From Pseudomonadota bacterium (lineage in GTDB: Bacteria; Pseudomonadota; Gammaproteobacteria; CAMYNG01): a stretch of 8,963 nt of DNA. Of the stretch, positions 1-5,780 are shown piece by piece (within the stretch, counting starts at the first letter, position 1; each line of letters begins with the position of its first letter). A program made the position numbers and the translations under genes. The notes under the pieces are model-generated. The model made no database searches and was not told the DNA's origin. It saw only the letters and a list, made by a program, of their open reading frames with translations. The stretch spans positions 643,701 to 652,663 of the forward strand of contig CP070733.1 of the NCBI GenBank assembly GCA_020347585.1. The letters are read 5' to 3'.

Positions 1-146
1 AATTGAAAATCAGTGTGCCCCAGTCACGGTGCTCGCCGCGGCGGGGGTCCTCGTGTTCGTACAGGGCGCTGCCGTCAAAGCGGGCCAGGCTGTGCTCGTC
101 CTTGGGGAAATGGCCAGGCACCCAGTCGAGTATCACGCCGATGCCG
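1..146 (-). pseudogene. glgB: Inverted internal fragment of glgB (branching enzyme)
   Basis: Read on the minus strand from 146 to 1, this stretch is open and gives a near-textbook internal GlgB segment. It starts GIGVILDWVPGHFPKDEHSL and later has RFDGSALYEHEDPRRGEHRD and WGTLIFN. It corresponds to the start of the catalytic (beta/alpha)8 barrel, roughly residues 329-375 in E. coli numbering, and includes the conserved Asp of DWVPGHFP. In an intact gene the next residues would be YGRNEV, which would continue leftward past base 1. The plus-strand remainder of the same gene starts at about base 140 in the opposite orientation. The fragment is therefore out of order and orientation relative to the rest of glgB. 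It is either one end of a local inversion or a fold-back assembly or amplification artefact. Identity as GlgB sequence is very secure; the cause of the inversion is not decided by this window. Confidence 0.9.
139..146. repeat. 8-base junction microhomology between inverted glgB pieces
   Basis: The bases CGATGCCG are shared by the two abutting glgB pieces. On the minus strand they read CGGCATCG and encode the start of G-I-G-V. On the plus strand they encode D-A-V of the nucleophile motif DAVAS. In an intact gene these two sites would be about 230 bp apart and would form an inverted repeat. That is the arrangement expected for inversion or template switching at short inverted repeats. The homology could be a base shorter or longer, because the intact parental sequence is not visible. 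Confidence 0.75.
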
Positions 147-1102
147 TTGCCTCCATGTTGTACCTGGACTACTCCAGGGAGGATGAGGACTGGCTGCCCA
201 ACATTCACGGCGGAAGGGAAAACCTGGAGGCGATAGATTTTCTGCGCGAGTTCAACGAGGTGACCCATGGCCAGCATCCGGGCGTGCTGATTGCCGCCGA
301 GGAGTCCACGGCCTGGCCGCAGGTCACGCGGCCAACATGGCTCGGCGGTCTGGGCTTTTCAATGAAGTGGAACATGGGCTGGATGCACGACACGCTGCAG
401 TACTTCGACAAGGACCCGGTGTATCGACACTATCATCATGATCAACTGACCTTCGGCCTGCTGTATGCCTTCACGGAGAACTTTGTGCTGCCCTTTTCCC
501 ACGACGAGGTGGTCCACGGCAAGGGCTCCATGCTCAACAAGATGCCCGGCGATGAATGGCAGCGCTTTGCCAACCTGCGCCTGCTCTATACCTACATGTT
601 TACCTACCCCGGCACCAAGCTGTTATTCATGGGCAACGAAATTGGCCAGGGCATCGAGTGGAACCACAATCAGGCACTGGACTGGTATGTGCTGGACTAC
701 CCGCTGCATCACGGCGTGCAAACGCTGGTGCGCGATCTCAATCGCCTGTACCGCGATACACCGTCGCTGCATCGCATCAGCTTCGAACCGCAGGGTTTCG
801 AGTGGATAGATTGTCACGATTCCGACCAGTCGACGCTCAGCTACCTGCGCTGGGACGGCGGCGAATTCACCATTGTTGTGCTCAACTTCACCCCGGTGCC
901 ACGCCACAACTATCGCATTGGCGTACCCGAGGGCGGGCACTACCGCGAAATCCACAATTCCGATTCCGTGTTTTACGGCGGCAGCAATGTCGGCAACGAG
1001 TATCCGATAATTGCCGAGGATGTATCGTGGATGGGCCGGCCTCATTCCCTGTGCCTGAACCTGCCGCCGCTTTCTGGCATCGTGCTGCAGCGCGAGCGCT
1101 GA
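140..1102 (+). CDS. glgB: 1,4-alpha-glucan branching enzyme GlgB, C-terminal part (5' end missing)
   Basis: This is the C-terminal ~320 residues of glycogen branching enzyme (GH13). The enzyme cuts alpha-1,4 chains and re-attaches them by alpha-1,6 bonds in cytosolic glycogen synthesis. Visible motifs, in order, are DAVASMLYLDYSR (catalytic nucleophile Asp, codon 140-142), NIHGGRENLEAI, AEEST (acid/base Glu, about 296-310), GLGFSMKWNMGWMHDTL, YHHDQLTFG, FSHDEVVHGKGSML (transition-state His-Asp) and LLFMGNEIGQGIEW. The C-terminal beta domain ends PPLSGIVLQRER. The family is usually about 630-730 residues, so the N-terminal half is missing. The frame stays open left to an ATG at 29, but bases 1-139 in this frame are antisense to inverted glgB and are not coding here. 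glgA follows after 16 nt, so co-transcription is likely. If the inversion is real in the genome, this gene is broken. Confidence 0.95.
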   Translation, partial: DAVASMLYLDYSREDEDWLPNIHGGRENLEAIDFLREFNEVTHGQHPGVLIAAEESTAWPQVTRPTWLGGLGFSMKWNMGWMHDTLQYFDKDPVYRHYHHDQLTFGLLYAFTENFVLPFSHDEVVHGKGSMLNKMPGDEWQRFANLRLLYTYMFTYPGTKLLFMGNEIGQGIEWNHNQALDWYVLDYPLHHGVQTLVRDLNRLYRDTPSLHRISFEPQGFEWIDCHDSDQSTLSYLRWDGGEFTIVVLNFTPVPRHNYRIGVPEGGHYREIHNSDSVFYGGSNVGNEYPIIAEDVSWMGRPHSLCLNLPPLSGIVLQRER

Positions 1103-1118
1103 GTGCAGCGCCACCACA

Positions 1119-2600
1119 ATGGAAACGGTTCTTTTCGTTACCAGTGAGGCATATCCGCTCGCCAAAACCGGCGGACTCGGCGATGTCTCTGGCAGCCTGC
1201 CGCGCGCGTTGCATTCGCTCGGCCATGAAGCACGCATCCTCATGCCGGCGTATCGCGACACCCTGGAGCGCGCCGAAGCGCACGGTAAGGTCAGGGAGGT
1301 TGCCGGGTTCGATATCATGCAAGGACGGGTACGTCTGCTCGAAACGGTGCTGCCCGGCACGCGCGTTAAGGTATGGCTGGTAGACTACCCGGCATTTTTC
1401 GATCGCGCAGGCAACCCGTATCTGGCTCCCGACGGTCAACTCTGGCATGACAACGCCGACCGCTTTCACCTGTTTGCCCGTACCGCCGTGGAGATTGCGT
1501 GCGACCGCGTCGGCCTGAACTGGCAACCCACCGTAGTGCACTGCAATGACTGGCAGGCAGGTCTGGTTCCGGCGCTGCTGAGCCTCGAGCCGACACCACC
1601 GGCGACGGTATTTACCATTCACAACATTGCCTACCAGGGGCTGTTTCCCTACGAGACCTTCGTCGCGCTCGGATTGCCTGATGCGCTTTGGTCACATCAT
1701 GCCCTGGAGTTCCATGGCCACCTGTCTTTCATCAAGGGGGGGCTGGTATACGCGGATCGCATCAATACCGTTAGCCCGGGCTACGCGCAGGAGATCCAGA
1801 CGCCGCTGTTCGGTTACGGGCTGGACGGGTTGCTGCAGTTTCGCACAAAACGCCTGAGCGGGATTCTCAACGGTATCGATACCCGCGAGTGGAACCCGGG
1901 TACGGACCCGCACCTGATTCAGAATTACAACTCGCGCAAGCTGGACGACAAGCAGGTCAACAAGCTTGACCTGCAAAAGGGAATGCAGCTCTCACACGTC
2001 GCGGAGCTGCCATTGTTTGGTTTCATCGGGCGGCTGGTAGAGCAAAAAGGCATCGATCTCATTCTCGATGCCATGCCACAACTGGTCGAAATGCCAATGC
2101 AACTCGTCATGCTCGGCACAGGCGAGGCACGCTTTGAGCAGGAGTTGAGTGACTGGTCGGAGCGTTACCCCGATCGTGTTTCGGTCACAGTGGGCTACGA
2201 TGAGAAACTGGCACACCGCATAGAAGCGAGCGCCGATATGTTTCTCATGCCGTCGAAATTTGAACCCTGTGGATTAAACCAGATGTATAGCCTGCGCTAC
2301 GGCACTGTACCCGTGGTGCGCAGGGTCGGCGGACTTGCCGACACCGTAACCGACACGACAACCGAAACGCTGGCCGACGGCACAGCGACGGGTTTCACGT
2401 TTGAGAGCAGCGACGGTGAGGCTTTGCTGGCAACGATCCGGCGCGGAGCCGAGCTTTACGCGGACCGTACCGCTTGGCGCAAACTGCAGATCAACGGCAT
2501 GCGCTGCGACCACTCGTGGCGGCGCAGTGCTGCCGGTTATCAGGCTTTATACGAGCAGGCGCGGCGCGACAGTACACCGTCGCCGGAGGTCTTAGGCTGA
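1119..2600 (+). CDS. glgA: Glycogen synthase GlgA (ADP-glucose:glycogen glucosyltransferase)
   Basis: A 493-residue GT5 glycogen synthase that transfers glucose from ADP-glucose to the non-reducing end of alpha-1,4-glucan in the cytoplasm. The length is close to the usual ~480. The N-terminal half has the ADP-glucose-binding loop KTGGLGDV (residues 16-23), HCNDWQAG (141-148) and FTIHNIAYQG (165-174). Also visible are NTVSPGYA and NGIDTREWNP (251-260). The C-terminal half has GRLVEQKG (304-311, the Arg and Lys that contact substrate phosphates) and SKFEPCGLNQMYSLRYGT (379-396, with the catalytic Glu at 382), followed by RRVGGLADTV. The ATG at 1119 starts directly at the conserved VLFVTSEAYP strand. 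There is no good Shine-Dalgarno sequence in front of it (the upstream bases are CAGCGCCACCACA), so initiation may depend on coupling to glgB 16 nt upstream. The last 9 bases overlap the end of the convergent minus-strand gene. Confidence 0.97.
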   Translation: METVLFVTSEAYPLAKTGGLGDVSGSLPRALHSLGHEARILMPAYRDTLERAEAHGKVREVAGFDIMQGRVRLLETVLPGTRVKVWLVDYPAFFDRAGNPYLAPDGQLWHDNADRFHLFARTAVEIACDRVGLNWQPTVVHCNDWQAGLVPALLSLEPTPPATVFTIHNIAYQGLFPYETFVALGLPDALWSHHALEFHGHLSFIKGGLVYADRINTVSPGYAQEIQTPLFGYGLDGLLQFRTKRLSGILNGIDTREWNPGTDPHLIQNYNSRKLDDKQVNKLDLQKGMQLSHVAELPLFGFIGRLVEQKGIDLILDAMPQLVEMPMQLVMLGTGEARFEQELSDWSERYPDRVSVTVGYDEKLAHRIEASADMFLMPSKFEPCGLNQMYSLRYGTVPVVRRVGGLADTVTDTTTETLADGTATGFTFESSDGEALLATIRRGAELYADRTAWRKLQINGMRCDHSWRRSAAGYQALYEQARRDSTPSPEVLG

Positions 2601-2798
2601 CAGAGTCTTTTTATCCAGCGCTTGGCAGTCGTCGCGCCACAGACAGGCGATCTGCTGGCAGGTGTCGCTCGACACGGTCGCAAAGCAGTCAGCGTTGCCC
2701 TCGGTGCGCTGAATCTCCCGCACCAGTTCTACCTTGGTGAGCCGCCCTGTCTTCATTCCGCGTCCGCGCGCGACATCACGAATATCTTGCATGTGCAT
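2592..2798 (-). CDS. Small SAP/Rho-N-like protein with four conserved cysteines
   Basis: A 68-residue protein. Residues 1-31 (MHMQDIRDVARGRGMKTGRL then TKVELVREIQR) look like a SAP or Rho-N-type helix-extended-helix, a fold commonly used for nucleic-acid contact. The second half, EGNADCF...TCQQIACLWRDDC, carries four cysteines (C38, C47, C52, C58; spacing CX8CX4CX5C). I recall a family of small proteobacterial 'SAP domain' proteins with this EGNxxCF...CLWRxDC signature, but its function is not established to my knowledge. The cysteines could bind a metal or an Fe-S cluster; that is inference. The start is supported by AAGGAGAGG on the minus strand at 2816-2808, about 9 nt before the ATG at 2798. 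A second ATG at 2792 is less well spaced. The gene is convergent with glgA and overlaps its last 9 bases. The family-like motif plus the ribosome site make it a real gene rather than a shadow. Confidence 0.85.
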   Translation of the reverse strand: MHMQDIRDVARGRGMKTGRLTKVELVREIQRTEGNADCFATVSSDTCQQIACLWRDDCQALDKKTLSA

Positions 2799-2807
2799 TA
2801 CCCGTTA

Positions 2808-2816
2808 CCTCTCCTT
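2808..2816 (-). promoter_or_regulatory. Ribosome binding site of the SAP-like gene
   Basis: Minus-strand AAGGAGAGG lies 9 nt upstream of the ATG at 2798. It is a strong match to the anti-16S sequence and favours the first ATG over the one at 2792. Confidence 0.75.
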
Positions 2817-3116
2817 GTGCATTGCGTAAACGATATTTGAAACAACGAGTGAGCACCGCAAGAACCAGGCCAACTGACACCATGCAAGTACAAAGCGCCT
2901 TGCACTCAGGGCTATGGAGTAACACTCCGGGAATTGTCGCAGCCGGCATCGCCGAAACATGCACCAAGGTGGCTCCATCCACTCGCTATACGCACCGATC
3001 CTAGGCGAAACCCATGAAGCTTCAATGACACATGTAGCAAAACTGGGAATCCATTTTGCTTTAGACTTAAATGTGACAAGCGGGGCGCCGCCTGTGTCAT
3101 CGACGGAGATCATCGG
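2817..3116. other. Intergenic stretch with no convincing gene; several small hairpins
   Basis: About 300 bases between the divergent SAP-like gene and the gnd promoter region. Open frames here (102 codons minus at 2805-3113; 60 codons plus at 2822-3004) lack ribosome sites or recognisable motifs. The minus one would also run over the ribosome site of the SAP-like gene. Visible inverted repeats are TGCAAG/CTTGCA (2883-2888 and 2899-2904), GGAGT-AAC-ACTCC (2916-2928) and the structured block at 3025-3100 listed separately. The promoter of the SAP-like gene should lie at the left end, but no clear -35/-10 pair was recognised. Confidence 0.6.
3025..3100. other. Possible structured RNA: three-way-junction fold around a strong hairpin
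   Basis: Three nested pairings are visible by eye. The outer stem is ATGACACA (3025-3032) with TGTGTCAT (3093-3100), 8 perfect pairs. An inner hairpin pairs AGCAAAA (3036-3042) with TTTTGCT (3054-3060). It is extended by TGG/CCA (3044-3046 and 3051-3053) around a GAAT loop, giving 10 pairs with one bulged C. A short second arm pairs GCGG (3080-3083) with CCGC (3088-3091). Together they form a plausible three-way junction. It is not a tRNA: the T-arm consensus is absent. Each pairing alone could occur by chance in a region this size, and strand and transcription are unknown. No known RNA family was recognised. Confidence 0.3.
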
Positions 3117-3145
3117 CTGACATTTGTCGGTCGCTGGAATATAGC
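3117..3145 (+). promoter_or_regulatory. Candidate sigma-70 promoter for gnd-zwf
   Basis: CTGACA (3117-3122, five of six matches to the -35 consensus) is followed after 17 bases by TATAGC (3140-3145, four of six to the -10). The direction and position, about 100 bases before the gnd start, suit the gnd-zwf pair. A second -10-like hexamer, TACAAT (3163-3168), lies downstream but lacks a good -35 partner. No transcript evidence is available. Confidence 0.35.
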
Positions 3146-3169
3146 CGTAACAGCGTCAGGGATACAATC

Positions 3170-3197
3170 GGGGAAACCCCCAAGGCGCATCGGGGGT
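3170..3197 (+). promoter_or_regulatory. Two mutually exclusive hairpins in the gnd leader
   Basis: GGGG-AAA-CCCC (3170-3180) and ACCCCC (3176-3181) with GGGGGT (3192-3197) share the same run of C, so only one can form at a time. They lie about 50 bases before the gnd ribosome site AAGGA (3234-3238). The arrangement could serve leader control of gnd or be chance in GC-rich sequence. No oligo-T follows, so neither looks like an intrinsic terminator. Confidence 0.3.
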
Positions 3198-3248
3198 CTT
3201 ACCTCATGCGTCACCAGGCACGACAGGGGATAAAAGGATATCGACACC

Positions 3249-4157
3249 ATGAAGATTGCGCTTATCGGACTGGGCAAGATGGGAGCGAACATGGCGCGGC
3301 GCCTGCTGCGCGGCGGCATTGAGGTGGTCGGCTACAACCGCTCGCCGGCCATCGTCGCGGAGTTGGCGCGCGAGGAGGGCATGGCGCCGGCCGACAGCTA
3401 CAACGCGGCTATTCAGCAACTACCGTCGCCCCGCGTCGTATGGCTAATGTTGCCCAGTGGCGAGCCCACCGAACAGATGATCAAGAATCTCACGCCGCTG
3501 TTGTCTGAAGGCGACATTGTTGTTGAAGGCGGCAACAGCAATTATCACGATACCCAGCGCCGCGGCGCAACACTGGCGCAGCACGGCATCCGCTTCGTCG
3601 ACGCCGGGACCTCCGGCGGCGTATGGGGCCTGGACAACGGCTATTGCCTGATGGTGGGTGGCGACAAGGAGGCCATCGCCACCATCGAGCCGGTGCTCAA
3701 GACCCTGTCACCGACCGAGAATCGGGGTTGGGCGCACGTCGGGCCGGTGGGGGCTGGGCACTTCACCAAGATGATTCACAACGGGATCGAATACGGCATG
3801 ATGCAGGCCTACGCCGAGGGCTTTGCCCTGTTGCGAGGCAAGACCGAGTTCGACCTGGACCTCGGCAAAATTGCCGAGTTGTGGCGACACGGCTCGGTGG
3901 TGCGCAGCTGGCTGCTGGACCTCACCGCCGACTTCCTGGCCGAGGACCAAGCGCTGGCCGATATCGCACCGTTTGTCGCTGACTCGGGGGAGGGACGCTG
4001 GACGGTCGCCGAAGCCATCGACCAGGGCTGCGCAGCGCCGGTGCTGTCGCTGGCGCTACAGATGCGTTTTGCCAGCCAGGACAGCGAAGGCTACGGCAAC
4101 CGGATGCTGGCCATGATGCGCAATGCCTTCGGCGGCCATTTCGTCAAGGGAGACTAG
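3249..4157 (+). CDS. gnd: 6-phosphogluconate dehydrogenase, decarboxylating, short (~300-residue) form
   Basis: A 302-residue enzyme that oxidises and decarboxylates 6-phosphogluconate to ribulose-5-phosphate in the cytosolic oxidative pentose phosphate pathway. The Rossmann domain opens MKIALIGLGKMGANMARRLL. The second strand ends VVGYNRS (26-32). The Asn-Arg-Ser there, with no Asp, suggests NADP can be accepted; that is an inference, as many short forms are NAD-linked. The conserved EGGNSNYHDTQRR (93-105) and DAGTSGGVWGL (118-128) are intact, as is GPVGAGHFTKMIHNGIEYG (165-183). The last holds the catalytic Lys174 and Glu181 and substrate-binding His177/Asn178. The protein belongs to the short class (about 300 residues) and is not a truncated 470-residue Gnd: it ends normally with NRMLAMMRNAFGGHFVKGD. 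The ATG has AAGGA 10 nt upstream. zwf follows after 7 nt. Confidence 0.95.
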   Translation: MKIALIGLGKMGANMARRLLRGGIEVVGYNRSPAIVAELAREEGMAPADSYNAAIQQLPSPRVVWLMLPSGEPTEQMIKNLTPLLSEGDIVVEGGNSNYHDTQRRGATLAQHGIRFVDAGTSGGVWGLDNGYCLMVGGDKEAIATIEPVLKTLSPTENRGWAHVGPVGAGHFTKMIHNGIEYGMMQAYAEGFALLRGKTEFDLDLGKIAELWRHGSVVRSWLLDLTADFLAEDQALADIAPFVADSGEGRWTVAEAIDQGCAAPVLSLALQMRFASQDSEGYGNRMLAMMRNAFGGHFVKGD

Positions 4158-4164
4158 GGCTGAC

Positions 4165-5646
4165 ATGGTCGAACCCTGCACCTTTATTATCTTCGGCGCG
4201 ACCGGCAACCTGGCGCGCACCAAGCTGCTCCCCGCACTGTATCACCTCGACCAGGCGCAGCGCCTGCCCGACGGCTTTTCGATTCTCGGGTTCGGGCGGC
4301 GCGACTGGAGCGATGAGGACTGGCGCCAGTATGTATGCGAAGCCCTCGAGGGCCGCGTACGCGGCGGCGTAGACGAAGAGGTACGGACACGCTTTCGCGC
4401 GCGGCTGCGTTTCTTCTCCGGCGACCTGACGGATCCGCAGGCATTTGATCGCCTGCGCAACACGCTCGACGAGTCATCTGATCTGCCGAACAAGCTGGCC
4501 TTCTATATGGCGATCCCACCGGCGGAGTACGCCGAAGTCAGCCAATTGCTGGCCGGTGCCGGACTAAGCAATGAGGAACATGGTTGGCGCCGCCTGGTAA
4601 TCGAAAAGCCGTTTGGCTACGACGCCGAGAGCGCCGAGGCGCTCGATGAACGCCTGCATCGCAACTTCTCTGAACGGCAGATCTTTCGCATTGATCACTA
4701 TCTTGGCAAGGCGATGGTGCAGAATGTGTTGGTGTTTCGATTTGCCAACCTGATGCTCGAGCCGCTGTGGAACCGCAACTACATCGATCATGTACAAATC
4801 ACGCACTCAGAATCATTGGGTATTGGCGGGCGTGCCGGCTACTACGACGACGTCGGTGCATTGCGCGACATGATCCAGAGTCACCTGTTGCAGATGCTGA
4901 CATTGGTAGCGATGGAACCGCCCGCCAGCCTCGATGCCGACTCGCTGCGCGACGAAAAGGTAAAGGTGCTCAAGTCGATTCGCCCCATTACTCGTAAGGC
5001 CGTAAACGCCCATGCTTTTCGCGCACAGTATGCCGGGGGAACAGTTGATGGTGAACGGGCCAAGGGCTATCTGGAGGAAGAGGGCATCCCGTCGCAGAGC
5101 ACCACCGAGACCTACGCCTCGCTCAAGCTTTACATCGACAACTGGCGGTGGCGCAATGTGCCGTTTTATCTGCGCACCGGCAAGCGCATGGCCCAGCGCA
5201 GTTCGGTGATCGCGATTCGCTTCAAACATCCACCACAGCAGCTGTTTCGCCAGACCCAGATTGAAAAGATGCACCCCAACTGGATTTTGCTTGGCATCCA
5301 ACCGCAGGAATGCATTCGCCTGCAGATGCTCACCAAGGAACCGGGTTTGGAGATGCGCGTGCACACCACCCAGCTTGACGCCAGCTACTGCGGCACATCC
5401 ACCTATCACACCGACGCCTACGAAGACCTGCTGATGGACGTGATTGAGGACGACGCCTCACTGTTCTTACGCTACGACGAGATCTGTTGGGCGTGGCGCG
5501 TGGTCGACCCGGTGCTTAAAAGTTGGACCACCGAGCGCGACTTCATCCACACCTATCCGGCCGGTAGTTGGGGACCCGCAGAGGACGTGCGGCTGTTCGA
5601 CCGCGACGATCAGGCGTGGCGCAATTCACTGTATGACGAGGACTAA
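4165..5646 (+). CDS. zwf: Glucose-6-phosphate 1-dehydrogenase Zwf
   Basis: A 493-residue enzyme that converts glucose-6-phosphate to 6-phosphogluconolactone with NAD(P) reduction, the entry step of the oxidative pentose phosphate and Entner-Doudoroff routes. The nucleotide-binding motif GATGNLARTK is at 11-20. EKPFGYD (147-153) and the active-site signature RIDHYLGK (175-182, with His178 and Lys182) follow. GALRDMIQSHLLQ (231-243) has the His240 corresponding to the catalytic base of the family. The length matches the usual ~490. The frame is open further left to an ATG at 4123, inside gnd. The ATG at 4165 was chosen because FIIFGATG is then close to the N-terminus as in the family, and GGGAG (4148-4152) lies 12 nt ahead. 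Co-transcription with gnd is very likely. The lactonase gene pgl, often linked to zwf, does not follow. Confidence 0.97.
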   Translation: MVEPCTFIIFGATGNLARTKLLPALYHLDQAQRLPDGFSILGFGRRDWSDEDWRQYVCEALEGRVRGGVDEEVRTRFRARLRFFSGDLTDPQAFDRLRNTLDESSDLPNKLAFYMAIPPAEYAEVSQLLAGAGLSNEEHGWRRLVIEKPFGYDAESAEALDERLHRNFSERQIFRIDHYLGKAMVQNVLVFRFANLMLEPLWNRNYIDHVQITHSESLGIGGRAGYYDDVGALRDMIQSHLLQMLTLVAMEPPASLDADSLRDEKVKVLKSIRPITRKAVNAHAFRAQYAGGTVDGERAKGYLEEEGIPSQSTTETYASLKLYIDNWRWRNVPFYLRTGKRMAQRSSVIAIRFKHPPQQLFRQTQIEKMHPNWILLGIQPQECIRLQMLTKEPGLEMRVHTTQLDASYCGTSTYHTDAYEDLLMDVIEDDASLFLRYDEICWAWRVVDPVLKSWTTERDFIHTYPAGSWGPAEDVRLFDRDDQAWRNSLYDED

Positions 5647-5676
5647 GCGCCGGATCCCTGTGCTGTGAACCGAGTG

Positions 5677-5707
5677 TTGAACAGACATCCCGCTCTCGCA
5701 TTAGAAT
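5677..5707 (+). promoter_or_regulatory. Candidate promoter for the AsmA-like gene
   Basis: In the 134-base gap after zwf, TAGAAT (5702-5707) matches the -10 consensus at five of six bases. A weak -35 lies upstream: TTGAAC (5677-5682) with a 19-base spacer, or TGAACA (5678-5683) with 18. It is correctly placed about 70 bases before the gene start. The spacers are on the long side, so confidence is low. Confidence 0.3.
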
Positions 5708-5780
5708 CTAAATCGATCTACTTCGCTATGGTGATGGGTATCCCCACACCCGGGAAGGATTGCACAGGGATGAAATGGAA

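Noticed and set aside
29..139. In-frame ATG at 29 as the start of glgB
   Set aside because: Bases 1-146 code for GlgB on the opposite strand, so the plus-strand translation there (MLAAAGVLVFVQGAAV...) is antisense noise that happens to be open up to the junction.
888..1622. 244-codon minus-strand open frame across the glgB-glgA junction
   Set aside because: Antisense to two clear genes, and its product resembles no known family.
2822..3004. 60-codon plus-strand open frame in the intergenic stretch
   Set aside because: No ribosome site, no family resemblance and low-complexity residue choice; likely chance.
3025..3100. A tRNA gene of similar length (76 bases)
   Set aside because: The T-arm consensus, a usable anticodon arm and acceptor-stem geometry are absent; only generic pairing is seen.
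2805..3113. 102-codon minus-strand open frame upstream of the SAP-like gene
   Set aside because: Its composition is unusual (many Trp, Cys and Arg), it has no recognisable motif or ribosome site, and it covers the ribosome site of the well-supported SAP-like gene.
4123..4164. Upstream ATG extending zwf into the end of gnd
   Set aside because: It would add 14 non-conserved residues read from the gnd coding sequence in another frame; the ATG at 4165 fits the family N-terminus.
4813..5409. 198-codon minus-strand open frame opposite zwf
   Set aside because: Antisense shadow of a strongly conserved enzyme in GC-rich sequence; no motif of its own.
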